From positions 1 through 14,104 of the forward strand of contig DBBT01000058.1 of NCBI GenBank assembly GCA_002292345.1: DNA of 14,104 nt. Reading direction: 5' to 3'. This document shows positions 1 to 13,304 of the stretch, piece after piece. Within the stretch, counting starts at the first letter, position 1. The number at the start of each line of letters is the position of its first letter. Position numbers and translations under genes: made by a program. The DNA is from Opitutia bacterium UBA977. GTDB taxonomy: Bacteria; Verrucomicrobiota; Verrucomicrobiia; Opitutales; Coraliomargaritaceae. The notes beneath the pieces were generated by a model that worked only from the letters and a program-made list of their open reading frames with translations, did no database searches and was not told where the DNA came from.

Positions 1-732
1 ATGGAAGTACGCGATCTCCTTTCTAAGTACGACTACCCTGGTGATGATATCACAATCGTGCGTGGTTCTGCGACTGCAGCTCTTGAAGGTAAGCCTGGTG
101 GCGCGGAAGCGATCACTGCGCTCATGGATGCGATCGACAATGATGTCGCTGAACCTCTTCGTGAAACTGACAAGCCACTCCTTATGTCCGTTGAAGACGT
201 TTTCTCGATCACAGGTCGTGGAACAGTTGCAACAGGTCGTATCGAGCGTGGTATTGTTAAAGTTGGCGAAGAAATCGAAATCGTTGGTCTTGGTGATACA
301 ATGAAGACTACTGTAACAGGTGTTGAAATGTTCCGTAAGCAACTCGATCAAGGTCAAGCCGGCGACAATGTTGGTATCCTTCTTCGTGGTGTCGATAAAG
401 AATCTATCGAGCGTGGTCACGTGATCGCTAAGCCCGGTTCAATTACTCCGCACACGACTGGTCTGGCTGAGCTTTATGTGCTGACTAAGGAAGAAGGCGG
501 TCGTCACACACCATTCTTCGACGGCTACCGTCCGCAGTTCTTCTTCGGCACAGCCGATGTGACTGGTATCATCAAGTGCCCAGAGGGTGTTGAGATGGTC
601 ATGCCTGGTGATAACCTTACCGTTACTATTGATCTCGGTAAGAAGATTGCGATGGAAGTGGGTCAACGTTTCGCGATTCGCGAAGGTGGCCGTACCATCG
701 GTGCCGGACGTGTGACTGAGGTTATTAAATAA
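1..732 (+). CDS. tuf: Elongation factor Tu, 3' part (5' end outside window)
   Basis: EF-Tu is the GTPase that delivers aminoacyl-tRNA to the ribosomal A site. The reading frame is open from base 1, and the first codon is an internal Met equivalent to about residue 151 of the E. coli protein, not a real start. The 243 residues match the length of E. coli EF-Tu from that point to its end. They hold the last G-domain motif (RGSA, near residue 24 of the fragment), then beta-barrel domains 2 and 3, with the conserved [25 protein letters not shown] and EGGRTIGAG stretches. The P-loop, switches and NKCD motif lie to the left of the window. Codon use is strongly biased (CGT for Arg, GGT for Gly), as expected of a highly expressed gene. 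A hairpin terminator follows 27 nt after the stop, so tuf probably ends its own transcript. Identity is certain; whether it is the only tuf copy cannot be seen. Confidence 0.98.
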   Translation: MEVRDLLSKYDYPGDDITIVRGSATAALEGKPGGAEAITALMDAIDNDVAEPLRETDKPLLMSVEDVFSITGRGTVATGRIERGIVKVGEEIEIVGLGDTMKTTVTGVEMFRKQLDQGQAGDNVGILLRGVDKESIERGHVIAKPGSITPHTTGLAELYVLTKEEGGRHTPFFDGYRPQFFFGTADVTGIIKCPEGVEMVMPGDNLTVTIDLGKKIAMEVGQRFAIREGGRTIGAGRVTEVIK

Positions 733-759
733 CCTAAGCCCAGACCGATTCCAGTTTTT

Positions 760-792
760 GCCGAGGGCTCTAAAAGGGCTCTCGGCTTTACT
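760..792 (+). terminator. Intrinsic terminator after tuf
   Basis: Bases 760-770 pair with 776-786 to give an 11-bp GC-rich stem (two G-U pairs) closed by a 5-nt loop. A short, imperfect T-run follows (TTTACTGTCTT). It lies 27 nt after the tuf stop and ends 37 nt before tRNA-Trp, so it would separate tuf transcription from the trpT-secE-nusG unit. The weak U-tract suggests incomplete termination, with some read-through into trpT. Confidence 0.7.
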
Positions 793-806
793 GTCTTAAA
801 TAGCAC

Positions 807-812
807 TATAGT
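807..812 (+). promoter_or_regulatory. Possible -10 element for trpT-secE-nusG
   Basis: TATAGT at 807-812 fits a sigma-70 -10 box (TAnnnT) and sits 11 nt before the mature tRNA 5' end. The region about 17 nt upstream is the terminator 3' arm and shows no good -35 hexamer. This is only a candidate; read-through from tuf is the alternative. Confidence 0.3.
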
Positions 813-821
813 TGAATAACC

Positions 822-899
<78 letters not shown>

Positions 900-911
900 T
901 TTTTACATCAA

Positions 912-1115
912 ATGAAAAATCCATTCACAAGCATCCGTCTTTTTTATAAGGAGACGATGACCGAGCTCAAAAAAGCCACTTGGCCGACCAAGACTGAATT
1001 ACGAGATTCGACAATCGTTGTTCTTATCGCGACTGCAATTCTTGGCTCTTTTATTGCGCTAACCGACTTTTCGCTGATGAATGGTGTCGATCTGCTAACC
1101 TCTTGGGTTCAGTAG
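912..1115 (+). CDS. secE: Preprotein translocase subunit SecE
   Basis: SecE is the small essential subunit that clamps SecY in the SecYEG protein-conducting channel of the inner membrane. The 67-residue product is the short single-span form common outside enterobacteria. It has an amphipathic N-terminal part with the family signature (FYKETMTELKKATWP, residues 11-25), then one hydrophobic span at about residues 33-51. I chose the ATG at 912 because it keeps the whole signature helix. The same frame stays open upstream, but that stretch lies inside tRNA-Trp and is not credible. A second in-frame ATG at 957 has AAGGAG only 3 nt before it, which is too close, and starting there would cut the conserved FYKE. 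No Shine-Dalgarno sequence precedes 912. nusG follows after 61 nt, the usual secE-nusG pair. Confidence 0.92.
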   Translation: MKNPFTSIRLFYKETMTELKKATWPTKTELRDSTIVVLIATAILGSFIALTDFSLMNGVDLLTSWVQ

Positions 1116-1176
1116 TACGTCGCCAAATCAATATCGATTTCAGGCACTTTTAAATTTTTAAGATCCAGACGTAAAT

Positions 1177-1749
<573 letters not shown>

Positions 1750-1755
1750 ACAGCC

Positions 1756-2181
1756 ATGTCTAAAAAAGTAATAGGACAAATTCGCTTACAACTGCCAGCA
1801 GGTGCAGCTAACCCAGCCCCTCCGGTTGGTCCAGCTCTCGGTGCGCAGGGTGTAAACATCATGGGGTTCTGTAAGGAGTATAACGCGAAGACTAAAGACC
1901 AGGCGGGCATGATCCTACCTGTTGTCATCACAGTCTACGCCGATCGCTCCTTCAGTTTCATCCTGAAATCTCCACCAGCAGCTGTCCTGCTTAAGAAGGC
2001 TGCCGGTATCGCAAAGGGATCAGGTGTGCCGAATCGCGACAAAGTCGGGACCGTCACGCGCAAGCAAATCCTCGAAATCATTGAGATCAAAAAGAACGAT
2101 CTGAATGCAACCGATGAGGACGCAGCTTTCAAGATCATCGCGGGCACTGCTCGTTCGATGGGACTAGAGGTCGCGGGATAA
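1756..2181 (+). CDS. rplK: 50S ribosomal protein L11
   Basis: L11 binds 23S rRNA at the GTPase-associated centre at the stalk base, where elongation factors and RelA act. The 141-residue length is standard. The N-terminal domain carries the proline-rich thiostrepton-region motif ([18 protein letters not shown], residues 19-36), and the C-terminal rRNA-binding domain ends in TARSMGLEV. Lys3 and the Lys in the N-terminal domain that PrmA methylates in other species are present. The start at 1756 has no Shine-Dalgarno sequence and lies 6 nt after nusG, suggesting translational coupling. No L1-binding leader is visible before it, since there is no room for one outside the nusG coding region. Confidence 0.98.
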   Translation: MSKKVIGQIRLQLPAGAANPAPPVGPALGAQGVNIMGFCKEYNAKTKDQAGMILPVVITVYADRSFSFILKSPPAAVLLKKAAGIAKGSGVPNRDKVGTVTRKQILEIIEIKKNDLNATDEDAAFKIIAGTARSMGLEVAG

Positions 2182-2206
2182 TTTTTAACCACTAAATACA
2201 ACTACT

Positions 2207-2911
2207 ATGGCCACCCAGCAAATAAAGGGAAGCAAGCGCTATCGCCAATCAGCCGAAATGGTTGACTTGGAGAAGACCTATCCGGTCGCAGAAGCGTCTG
2301 CGTTACTAAACAAACTACCGAAGGCAAAGTTCGACGAAACTGTTGAGCTTTACGCAAATCTTACGGTCGATCCTCGTAAGAGTGATCAAATGGTGCGCGG
2401 CACTCTTCAGCTTCCTCACGGTAGCGGCAAGACTGTTCGCGTTATCGTGTTCACCGAAAATCCTGATGAAGCTATTGCCGCGGGCGCAGACGAAGCCGGC
2501 TTCGATGATCTTATCGAGAAGGTAATCGGTGGATGGACAGACTTCGATGTCGCTATCTCCACAACCAGTGCGATGAAGAGTGTCCGTAAGGTTGCTCGTG
2601 TGCTTGGACCTCGTGGCCTTATGCCGAATCCAAAGTCCGGCACTGTGACTGACGACGTTGCGGAAGGCATCAAGCTAGTGAAAGCTGGCCGCGTTGAATT
2701 CAAGATGGATAAGACTGCAAATGTCGCCATCGTCGTGGGCAAGCGCTCCTTCACACCAGAGCAAATCGTGGACAATGCAGAGGCGGCTATCAATGCCCTC
2801 AATGACGCACGTCCTCAAGGCGCCACTGGCAAGTTCATCAAGTCGCTCGCATTGAGCTCGACTATGAGCCCCGGGATCAGCGTTGACGCTGCATCTTTTA
2901 ACAAGAGCTAA
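2207..2911 (+). CDS. rplA: 50S ribosomal protein L1
   Basis: L1 forms the mobile L1 stalk that moves deacylated tRNA out of the E site, and in many bacteria it represses its own operon by binding mRNA. The 234-residue product has the usual two-domain layout. Domain I (N and C termini) includes GSKRYR near the start and VEFKMDKTANVAIVVGK towards the end. The inserted domain II includes LPHGSGKTVRV and, at its return, LGPRGLMPNPKSGTVT. The start at 2207 lies 25 nt after rplK in an AT-rich spacer with no Shine-Dalgarno sequence and no obvious fold. rplJ starts 16 nt downstream. Confidence 0.98.
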   Translation: MATQQIKGSKRYRQSAEMVDLEKTYPVAEASALLNKLPKAKFDETVELYANLTVDPRKSDQMVRGTLQLPHGSGKTVRVIVFTENPDEAIAAGADEAGFDDLIEKVIGGWTDFDVAISTTSAMKSVRKVARVLGPRGLMPNPKSGTVTDDVAEGIKLVKAGRVEFKMDKTANVAIVVGKRSFTPEQIVDNAEAAINALNDARPQGATGKFIKSLALSSTMSPGISVDAASFNKS

Positions 2912-2927
2912 GGGAGACTGACATCAT

Positions 2928-3443
2928 ATGAGACCAGAAAAGCAATATCTCGTTGAAGAGGTGAACCAACACCTCGACAAGTCCGAATACGTTTACCTCG
3001 CTAATTACGAGCGTATTACCGTGGAAGAAATCGCAGAACTGCGTGCCTCTCTTGCAGAGCACAACGCTGAGTTCCACGTTGTTAAAAACAGCATTTTCGG
3101 TGTCGCAGCGGCCGCCAAGGCACTCCCTGATCTCAGTGAGCACTTGACTGGTCAAACTGCGATCATCGTCGGTGGTGAAAACCCATCCGGAGTCGCTAAA
3201 GTAATTGGTGCATTCTTCAAGAAAAAGGAAAAGATCGACGTCAAAGCGGGTATCCTTAACGAGAAGGCACTCACCAAGGAAGAGATCGCAGTATTGGCGA
3301 AACTTCCAGGACTCGAATCGCTCCGGGCTCAACTCCTCGGACTTCTTACGCAGCCTGCGACCGGATTCGTCCGCGTGCTCAACGCTGTTCCGCAAAGTCT
3401 ACTCTTCACTCTTCAAGCGAAGGCCAATAAAGACGGCGAGTAG
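2928..3443 (+). CDS. rplJ: 50S ribosomal protein L10
   Basis: L10 anchors the L7/L12 dimers to the ribosome and binds 23S rRNA next to L11. The 171-residue product has the globular N-terminal rRNA-binding domain (YLANYERITVEEIAELR, then VVKNSIF at about residues 48-54, then GQTAIIVGGENP) and a long C-terminal helix (from about residue 140) that carries L12 dimers. The start at 2928 is preceded by AGGGAG at 2911-2916, 11 nt upstream, overlapping the rplA stop. In E. coli an L10-binding leader precedes rplJ; here only 16 nt of spacer exist, so any such control must lie inside rplA or downstream. The unusual structured spacer comes after rplJ instead. Confidence 0.98.
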   Translation: MRPEKQYLVEEVNQHLDKSEYVYLANYERITVEEIAELRASLAEHNAEFHVVKNSIFGVAAAAKALPDLSEHLTGQTAIIVGGENPSGVAKVIGAFFKKKEKIDVKAGILNEKALTKEEIAVLAKLPGLESLRAQLLGLLTQPATGFVRVLNAVPQSLLFTLQAKANKDGE

Positions 3444-3460
3444 TCCACAAAATAATTTCT

Positions 3461-3486
3461 GGTCGTCCAGCCTTGGTTGGGCGGCC
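3461..3486 (+). other. Hairpin in rplJ-rplL spacer
   Basis: Bases 3461-3472 can pair with 3475-3486 along their length using three G-U pairs, giving about a 10-bp stem with a 6-nt CCTTGG loop. It starts 17 nt after the rplJ stop. No T-run follows on either strand, so it is not a standard intrinsic terminator. Possible roles are mRNA 3'-end protection, an RNase processing site or partial pausing; none is shown by the sequence alone. Confidence 0.5.
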
Positions 3487-3507
3487 TAAAAATAACCAAA
3501 ATAATCC

Positions 3508-3557
3508 GGTTAGGAGGATTTCCCCTCTTAAATATCCCAACACTTGGGATGCTAACC
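3508..3557 (+). promoter_or_regulatory. Predicted three-way-junction RNA before rplL
   Basis: An outer 6-bp stem (3508-3513 with 3552-3557, GGTTAG/CTAACC) encloses two hairpins. One is 3514-3517/3524-3527 (GAGG/CCTC, loop ATTTCC). The other is 3534-3540/3544-3550, seven perfect pairs around a 3-nt loop. The element ends 4 nt before GAAAGG, the rplL ribosome-binding site. An alternative fold pairs 3510-3517 with 3524-3531 (8 bp) and is incompatible with the outer stem, so the region could switch. The AGGAGG at 3512-3517 is buried in both folds. The position suits translational control or enhancement of L12, or L10-L12 feedback, but that is inference. Confidence 0.45.
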
Positions 3558-3576
3558 AATTGAAAGGTATAACATC

Positions 3577-3960
3577 ATGGCAGATATCACAAAAGAACAA
3601 GTAATCGATTTCCTCTCAGCACAAACAGTGCTTGAAGTGGCAGATCTCGTTAAAGCACTCGAAGAGAAGTGGGGCGTAAGCGCTGCTGCTCCTGTCGCTG
3701 TTGCCGCTGCTGGCGGTGCTGCTGCTACAGCAGAAGCTTCTGAAGAAAAAGACGAATTTGACGTCATCTTCGTAGCTCCTGGCGACAACAAGATCGCTTC
3801 CATTAAGGAAGTCCGCGCAATCACAGGCCTCGGTCTGAAGGAAGCTAAGGACCTCGTTGAAGGTGCACCTAAGCCTGTTAAGGAAGGTGCAACTAAGGAC
3901 GAAGCAGCAGAGATCAAGAAGAAGCTCGAAGCTGCAGGCGCTAAGGTCGAATTAAAGTAA
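3577..3960 (+). CDS. rplL: 50S ribosomal protein L7/L12
   Basis: L7/L12 is the multi-copy stalk protein that recruits and activates the translational GTPases (EF-Tu, EF-G, IF2). The 127-residue length is typical. It has the N-terminal dimerisation domain that binds L10 (residues 1 to about 33), an Ala-rich flexible hinge (about 35-55), and the C-terminal factor-binding domain (about 58-127, with [30 protein letters not shown]). The start is supported by GAAAGG at 3562-3567, 9 nt upstream, one of the better ribosome-binding sites in the window, fitting the need for more L12 than any other r-protein. It is isolated by a structured 133-nt spacer before it and a strong terminator after it. Confidence 0.99.
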   Translation: MADITKEQVIDFLSAQTVLEVADLVKALEEKWGVSAAAPVAVAAAGGAAATAEASEEKDEFDVIFVAPGDNKIASIKEVRAITGLGLKEAKDLVEGAPKPVKEGATKDEAAEIKKKLEAAGAKVELK

Positions 3961-4003
3961 TCGGATACCCATTCCAGCTTATATTTAATAGCCCACATTT
4001 TTC

Positions 4004-4060
4004 ACAGTTAGGTGAGCTCATCCAAATCGGGTGAGCCTCGCCTAACTGTTTTTGTCTTTT
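4004..4060 (+). terminator. Strong terminator/attenuator between rplL and rpoB
   Basis: The 5' arm 4004-4023 pairs with 4029-4049, giving about 20 base pairs with a single bulged C, one G-U in the lower stem and a small AAATC loop. The lowest nine pairs (ACAGTTAGG/CCTAACTGT) are perfect. The T-rich run TTTTTGTCTTTT follows directly. By structure it is the strongest terminator in the window. E. coli has a partial attenuator and an RNase III site in the same position that lower rpoBC expression relative to rplJL. No convincing promoter is seen in the 65 nt between it and rpoB, so partial read-through is the simplest model; a weak extended -10 like TG-T-TAGTCT (4082-4090) is the only candidate. 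Confidence 0.85.
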
Positions 4061-4125
4061 AGCCGCCCCTAGGTCGGCACATGTTAGTCTCACACTCTTT
4101 TTAACCGTCATCGGACATCCGCACT

Positions 4126-7100
4126 ATGTCAAAACGCATTAATTTCGGTAAGCTCAAGGAAGTTATTCAGCCACCCAATCTGATTGAAAATCAGATCGAT
4201 TCCTTCACGGAATTCCTTCAAATGGATCTGGCTCCTACGCAACGTAAACAAGTGGGCCTCGAAGCCGTATTTTCCGAGGTGTTTCCCATTGAGAGTTATG
4301 ACAGTCGCTGCCATCTCGAATATGTCAGCTATACTGCGACACCGCCTCGCGAAACGGAGATCGAAGCGATCCGCGAGGGTGTTACTTACTCTGTCTCATT
4401 GTATGTGAAGCTTCGCCTCCGCGAAGAAGACCACATTAAGGACGAAGAGATCTACATGGGTGAATTGCCGATGATCTCCGAGCGTGGCTCTTTCATCATT
4501 AACGGCGCCGAGCGCGTTATTGTTAGCCAGCTCCACCGTTCGCCTGGTATCGCATTCGAAGAGAGCGTACACACCAGCGGCAAGGTTCTGCATGCCTTCC
4601 GTATTATCCCAGACCGTGGCACCTGGCTCGAAGTACAGTTCGATCAAAACGATCTTTTGTATGTTTACCTCGACCGTCGTCGTCGCCGTCGTAAGTTCCT
4701 GCTCACCACGTTGCTGCGTGCGATGGGTTACAGTTCTGATGCAGACATTCTAAATCTTTTCTACGAGTTGGATGAGATCACAGTCGCTGAAGCGTTGAAG
4801 CGCGACTCTGTTTCCAACCTAGTGCTCACTGAAGACATCGTTGATGCGGATAAGGGCGTTGTGCTTGCACGTGCGTTTGAACCGCTCACTAAGACGATCG
4901 TTCGCTCATTCCAGAAGGCTGGGTTGAAGAAGGTCACTACGATCGACACGACTGTTGACGATGGTGCCATCATCCGCTGCCTCAAGAAGGACCCCACTCA
5001 AAACGAAGAAGAAGCGCTTAAGGATATCTACAAGCGACTTCGCCCGGGTGAGCCCCCCACAACTGCAAATGCCAAGGCATTGCTCAAGCGCCTCTTTCAA
5101 GATCCACGTCGTTATGACTTAGGTCGCGTGGGTCGTTACAAGCTCAATCAGAAGCTTGCGATGGACACCGATTTGGACTTCCGGGTGATTAGCGCTGAAG
5201 ACGTAGTTGAAGCGACTAAATATCTCACGCGTCTCAAGAGCGGTGACGGAATGCTCGATGACATTGACCACTTGGGTAGTCGTCGTGTGCGCACCGTGGG
5301 AGAGCTTCTTGCTAACCAATGTCGTGTCGGCTTGGCTCGCACAGAGCGTCTGGTTAAAGAGCGTATGACACTTTATGATCAAAGTGTTGATTCGATCTCT
5401 CCGCAAAAGCTGATCAATCCGAAGGCTTTGAGCACTGTTATCCGCGACTTCTTTGCGCGCAGTCAGCTCTCTCAGTTCATGGACCAAATTAACCCGCTTG
5501 CTGAGCTCACACACAAACGTCGTCTGTCCGCTCTTGGGCCCGGTGGTTTGAATCGTGAACGTGCTGGTTTCGAAGTGCGTGACGTTCACCCGTCTCACTA
5601 TGGTCGTATCTGCCCAATTGAAACTCCGGAAGGGCCGAACATCGGTCTGATTAACTCACTGTCACTTTACTCCACCATCAATGAATTTGGGTTCATTGAA
5701 ACTCCATACCGTAAGGTTGTGAAGGGTCACGTAACTGATGAGGTCGAATACTTGAACGCCGACCAAGAAGAGCCGCACATGATTGCGCAGGCGAATTCTG
5801 AACTCGACGACAAGAGCAATCTTATTGGCCGCGTCACATGCCGTAAGCGCGATGAGGTGCTTGAAGTGGATGGTAAAGATGTGAACTACATGGACGTGTC
5901 TCCAAAGCAGCTGATCTCGGTTGCTGCGGGTATCATTCCATTCCTTGAGCACGATGATGCGAATCGCGCGCTGATGGGGTCGAATATGCAACGTCAAGGT
6001 GTGCCACTGCTTCAATCGGAGGCGCCATTTGTTGGCACCGGGATTGAAAGCCGTGTTGCGATCGACTCGAAGACAGTCGAAATCGCAGACATCGACGGAA
6101 TTATTGCTTCAGTTGACGCCAACCACATCGTGCTGACTTCGGATGGTGAAATTCCGAAAATGAAGGAGTTGGTTACAGATGCGAAGAAAGGCATCTTCGT
6201 CTACAACCTTCGTAAGTTCATGCGCTCGAATGCCGGCACTTGCTTCAATCAGAAGCCAATTGTCGCCAAAGGCCAACCTGTTAAGAAAGGCGACGTGATC
6301 GCGGACGGTGCGTCCACTGATAACGGTGAGCTTGCAATCGGTCGTAACATTCTCGTGGCGTTCATGCCGTGGAATGGTTATAACTTCGAAGACGCGATTC
6401 TTATCTCCGAGAAGATCGTTAAGGACGACATCTTCACCTCGATCCACGTGGACGAGTTTGAAGTAACTGCCCGTGATACGAAGCTTGGACCTGAAGAAAT
6501 CACACGCGATATTCCGAATGTGGGTGAAGAGGCTCTTAAGGACCTCAACCACGATGGTGTCATTCGTGTCGGTGCGGAAGTGAAGCCTGGCGATATTCTC
6601 GTCGGTAAGATCACTCCAAAATCTGAAACTGAGCTCGCTCCGGAAGAAAAACTGCTTCGCGCGATTTTCGGTGAGAAGGCGGCTGACGTGAAGGATTCTT
6701 CGCTTGTGGTGCCATCAGGCGTTCGCGGTATCATCATGGACGTAAAGGTTTCGGCCCGTGTCGATGGTGAGCCAGAAGAGCTTTCCGCTTCCGATCGTCG
6801 TCGTCAGATTAAGAAGATCAACGAAGAGTACCGCTCACAGAGTGATAAGCTTCGTGAAGATCTTACTGAAGCGCTGTCTAACATTCTGTTGGGGGAAAAG
6901 ATCCCACTAGATGTGAAGAATGGCGACACAGACGAAATCATCATCCCTGCAAATCGTAAGATCACGAAGACATTGCTTCGTCGCCTTGCAGCCGTCTCCA
7001 AGCATATCGAGATCGATCCTTCACCGGTGAAGATCAAGATCATGGAGATTGTCAGCAACTACCAAGGTAAGTTCGACGAACTAGACTACGACCGTGAGCG

Positions 7101-7914
7101 TAAGATCACAGGTGTAGAGTCTGGTGAAGATGCAGATCAAGGCGTTGTTAAGAGTGTTAAGGTCTACATCGCTAAGAAATGTAAGATGCAGGTCGGCGAT
7201 AAGATGGCTGGTCGTCACGGTAATAAAGGTGTTGTCGCTAAGGTTGTTCCTGAAGAAGACATGCCGCACCTGCCAGACGGCACCCCAGTTGAGATTTGCT
7301 TGAATCCACTGGGTGTTCCTTCTCGAATGAATGTTGGACAGGTCCTAGAGACTCACCTCGGTTGGGCTTGTAATAAGCTCGGCATCAAGGTGGCGACTCC
7401 AGTGTTCGATGGTATTAGTGAATCACGTGTCCGTGAGTATCTCGATGAAGCAGGCCTACCGACGACTGGTAAGAGTGTTCTCTTCGATGGTCAGTCCGGT
7501 GAGCCACTCGCACAAGAGGTTGTGGTTGGATACATGTATATGTTGAAGCTCAATCACCTTGTGTCATCCAAGATCCACGCTCGTGCGGTTGGTCCTTACT
7601 CCCTCATTACCCAGCAACCGCTCGGTGGTAAGGCACAGTATGGTGGTCAGCGTTTCGGGGAGATGGAAGTTTGGGCACTTGAGGCCTATGGCGCTGCATA
7701 CACATTGCAGGAGCTCCTCACTGTTAAATCCGATGATGTTGCAGGTCGAACACGCATCTATGAATCACTCGTTAAAGGTGACAATAGCTTGCATGCCGGC
7801 ACGCCTCAATCGTTCAACGTTTTGATGAAGGAAATTCAGAGTCTCTGTCTTGACGTTCGTCTCAGCTCCGACGGTAAGTTCACATCGAGCACTGTGCTTG
7901 ATGCGTCCTGCTAA
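4126..7914 (+). CDS. rpoB: DNA-directed RNA polymerase subunit beta
   Basis: This is the beta subunit of the RNA polymerase core, forming one side of the DNA/RNA cleft and part of the active centre. At 1262 residues it lies between the B. subtilis and E. coli lengths. Recognisable parts in order are the N-terminal protrusion and lobes, with an Arg run at about residues 184-189; the rifampicin region at residues 446-468 (SQLSQFMDQ to THKRRLS), where Q450, D453, H463 and S468 match E. coli Q513, D516, H526 and S531; NFEDA at 753-757; a charged helical insertion at about 890-1000; and KMAGRHGNK at 1026-1034, whose two Lys contact the transcript 3' end and NTP. The C-terminal clamp segment ([12 protein letters not shown]) is followed by about 20 extra residues. 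The start at 4126 (MSKRINFGK) has no Shine-Dalgarno sequence. rpoC follows after 41 nt. Confidence 0.99.
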   Translation: MSKRINFGKLKEVIQPPNLIENQIDSFTEFLQMDLAPTQRKQVGLEAVFSEVFPIESYDSRCHLEYVSYTATPPRETEIEAIREGVTYSVSLYVKLRLREEDHIKDEEIYMGELPMISERGSFIINGAERVIVSQLHRSPGIAFEESVHTSGKVLHAFRIIPDRGTWLEVQFDQNDLLYVYLDRRRRRRKFLLTTLLRAMGYSSDADILNLFYELDEITVAEALKRDSVSNLVLTEDIVDADKGVVLARAFEPLTKTIVRSFQKAGLKKVTTIDTTVDDGAIIRCLKKDPTQNEEEALKDIYKRLRPGEPPTTANAKALLKRLFQDPRRYDLGRVGRYKLNQKLAMDTDLDFRVISAEDVVEATKYLTRLKSGDGMLDDIDHLGSRRVRTVGELLANQCRVGLARTERLVKERMTLYDQSVDSISPQKLINPKALSTVIRDFFARSQLSQFMDQINPLAELTHKRRLSALGPGGLNRERAGFEVRDVHPSHYGRICPIETPEGPNIGLINSLSLYSTINEFGFIETPYRKVVKGHVTDEVEYLNADQEEPHMIAQANSELDDKSNLIGRVTCRKRDEVLEVDGKDVNYMDVSPKQLISVAAGIIPFLEHDDANRALMGSNMQRQGVPLLQSEAPFVGTGIESRVAIDSKTVEIADIDGIIASVDANHIVLTSDGEIPKMKELVTDAKKGIFVYNLRKFMRSNAGTCFNQKPIVAKGQPVKKGDVIADGASTDNGELAIGRNILVAFMPWNGYNFEDAILISEKIVKDDIFTSIHVDEFEVTARDTKLGPEEITRDIPNVGEEALKDLNHDGVIRVGAEVKPGDILVGKITPKSETELAPEEKLLRAIFGEKAADVKDSSLVVPSGVRGIIMDVKVSARVDGEPEELSASDRRRQIKKINEEYRSQSDKLREDLTEALSNILLGEKIPLDVKNGDTDEIIIPANRKITKTLLRRLAAVSKHIEIDPSPVKIKIMEIVSNYQGKFDELDYDRERKITGVESGEDADQGVVKSVKVYIAKKCKMQVGDKMAGRHGNKGVVAKVVPEEDMPHLPDGTPVEICLNPLGVPSRMNVGQVLETHLGWACNKLGIKVATPVFDGISESRVREYLDEAGLPTTGKSVLFDGQSGEPLAQEVVVGYMYMLKLNHLVSSKIHARAVGPYSLITQQPLGGKAQYGGQRFGEMEVWALEAYGAAYTLQELLTVKSDDVAGRTRIYESLVKGDNSLHAGTPQSFNVLMKEIQSLCLDVRLSSDGKFTSSTVLDASC

Positions 7915-7955
7915 GAGTATCGTTTAAACGCAAATTTCAAAAAAGGTTTTTATTA

Positions 7956-12194
<4,239 letters not shown>

Positions 12195-12212
12195 TTCGTT
12201 TCAATCCTTTAC

Positions 12213-12250
12213 AGAGGCGGGCGGATCGAATGCCGCTCGCCTCTTTTTAT
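12213..12250 (+). terminator. Intrinsic terminator after rpoC
   Basis: Bases 12213-12224 pair with 12233-12244 to give a 12-bp stem with one G-U pair and an 8-nt loop, followed directly by TTTTTAT. It begins 19 nt after the rpoC stop and is a clear intrinsic terminator ending the secE-rpoC transcript, which makes the downstream rpsL-rpsG-fusA genes a separate unit. Confidence 0.9.
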
Positions 12251-12274
12251 CTCTCAATTAATCAATCTTAGAAT
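12246..12274 (+). promoter_or_regulatory. Candidate distal promoter for rpsL-rpsG-fusA
   Basis: TAGAAT at 12269-12274 matches five of six positions of the sigma-70 -10 box. Seventeen bases upstream TTTATC (12246-12251) is a weak -35 that overlaps the end of the rpoC terminator. It would give a leader of roughly 95 nt before rpsL. It competes with the candidate at 12313-12340; I cannot decide between them by eye. Confidence 0.3.
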
Positions 12275-12312
12275 ATCGCCAGTCGAATCGCGAAAAAAAC
12301 CGAGAATAATTC

Positions 12313-12340
12313 TTGCACAGCTTTTTCAAAGCGCTACTTT
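12313..12340 (+). promoter_or_regulatory. Candidate proximal promoter for rpsL-rpsG-fusA
   Basis: TTGCAC (12313-12318), a 16-nt spacer and TACTTT (12335-12340) could form a -35/-10 pair. A seven-A tract (12293-12299) and further AT-rich sequence directly upstream resemble an UP element, as expected for ribosomal protein promoters. The start would lie about 30 nt before rpsL. Each hexamer matches consensus at only three positions, so this is tentative. Confidence 0.3.
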
Positions 12341-12377
12341 CGCCGTCTTTCTCAAAATCCAGCGATTCAAATTTTCA

Positions 12378-12758
12378 ATGCCTACAATTAATCAACTCGT
12401 CCGCAATCCGCGTATTGTGCAGAAGGAGAAGACGAAGTCACCTGCACTTCGCGCCAATCCATTTCGCCGCGGCGTCTGTGTCCAAGTCATGACACGTACG
12501 CCCAAAAAGCCGAATTCCGCTATCCGTAAGGTGGCAAAGGTTCGTCTTACTAATGGAATCGAAGTCATTGCTTACATTCCTGATGAAGGTCATAATCTTC
12601 AGGAGCACAGTATCGTTCTCGTTCGCGGTGGTCGAGTGAAGGATCTTCCTGGTGTTCGTTACCACATCGTGCGTGGTACACTTGACTGTGTTGGTGTTGA
12701 AAAACGCCGCCGTAGCCGTTCTAAATACGGTGTTAAGCGTCCTAAGGACGCGAAATAA
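12378..12758 (+). CDS. rpsL: 30S ribosomal protein S12
   Basis: S12 lies at the 30S decoding centre and shapes translational accuracy. The 126 residues align with E. coli S12 without gaps through the core. Conserved elements are PTINQLVR at the start, [12 protein letters not shown] (K43, K44), [23 protein letters not shown] (K88, D89) and the basic tail [11 protein letters not shown]43 and K88 are the wild-type residues at the classical streptomycin-resistance sites, and D89 is the residue methylthiolated by RimO in some bacteria. The start at 12378 has no Shine-Dalgarno sequence and is preceded by an AT-rich leader. It is first gene of the str operon, 27 nt ahead of rpsG. Confidence 0.99.
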   Translation: MPTINQLVRNPRIVQKEKTKSPALRANPFRRGVCVQVMTRTPKKPNSAIRKVAKVRLTNGIEVIAYIPDEGHNLQEHSIVLVRGGRVKDLPGVRYHIVRGTLDCVGVEKRRRSRSKYGVKRPKDAK

Positions 12759-12785
12759 CGGATTAATCATTAAACGTATTTTATT

Positions 12786-13259
<474 letters not shown>

Positions 13260-13304
13260 TTTCGATTCCTGCTTCGCCCCCCTGTTCTTTTCCAGTCCAT
13301 TTCA

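Noticed and set aside
1116..1173. TACGTC/GACGTA inverted repeat in the secE-nusG spacer
   Set aside because: Only 6 bp with a 46-nt loop; expected by chance and without further support.
2898..3395. 165-codon minus-strand open frame across rplJ
   Set aside because: It overlaps nearly all of rplJ antisense, with composition typical of a shadow frame.
3544..3573. TTGGGA-N18-TATAAC as an rplL promoter
   Set aside because: A start from this -10 would fall at or after the rplL ATG, and the -35 is one arm of the perfect hairpin 3534-3550, better explained as RNA structure.
4064..4078. GCCG/CGGC small hairpin before rpoB
   Set aside because: Only four pairs, no T-run and no relation to the rpoB start; not distinguishable from chance.
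4674..4694. CGT-rich trinucleotide run in rpoB as a repeat element
   Set aside because: It encodes an Arg run at a place where RpoB proteins commonly have several Arg/Lys; synonymous codons interrupt it, so it is coding bias and not a microsatellite.
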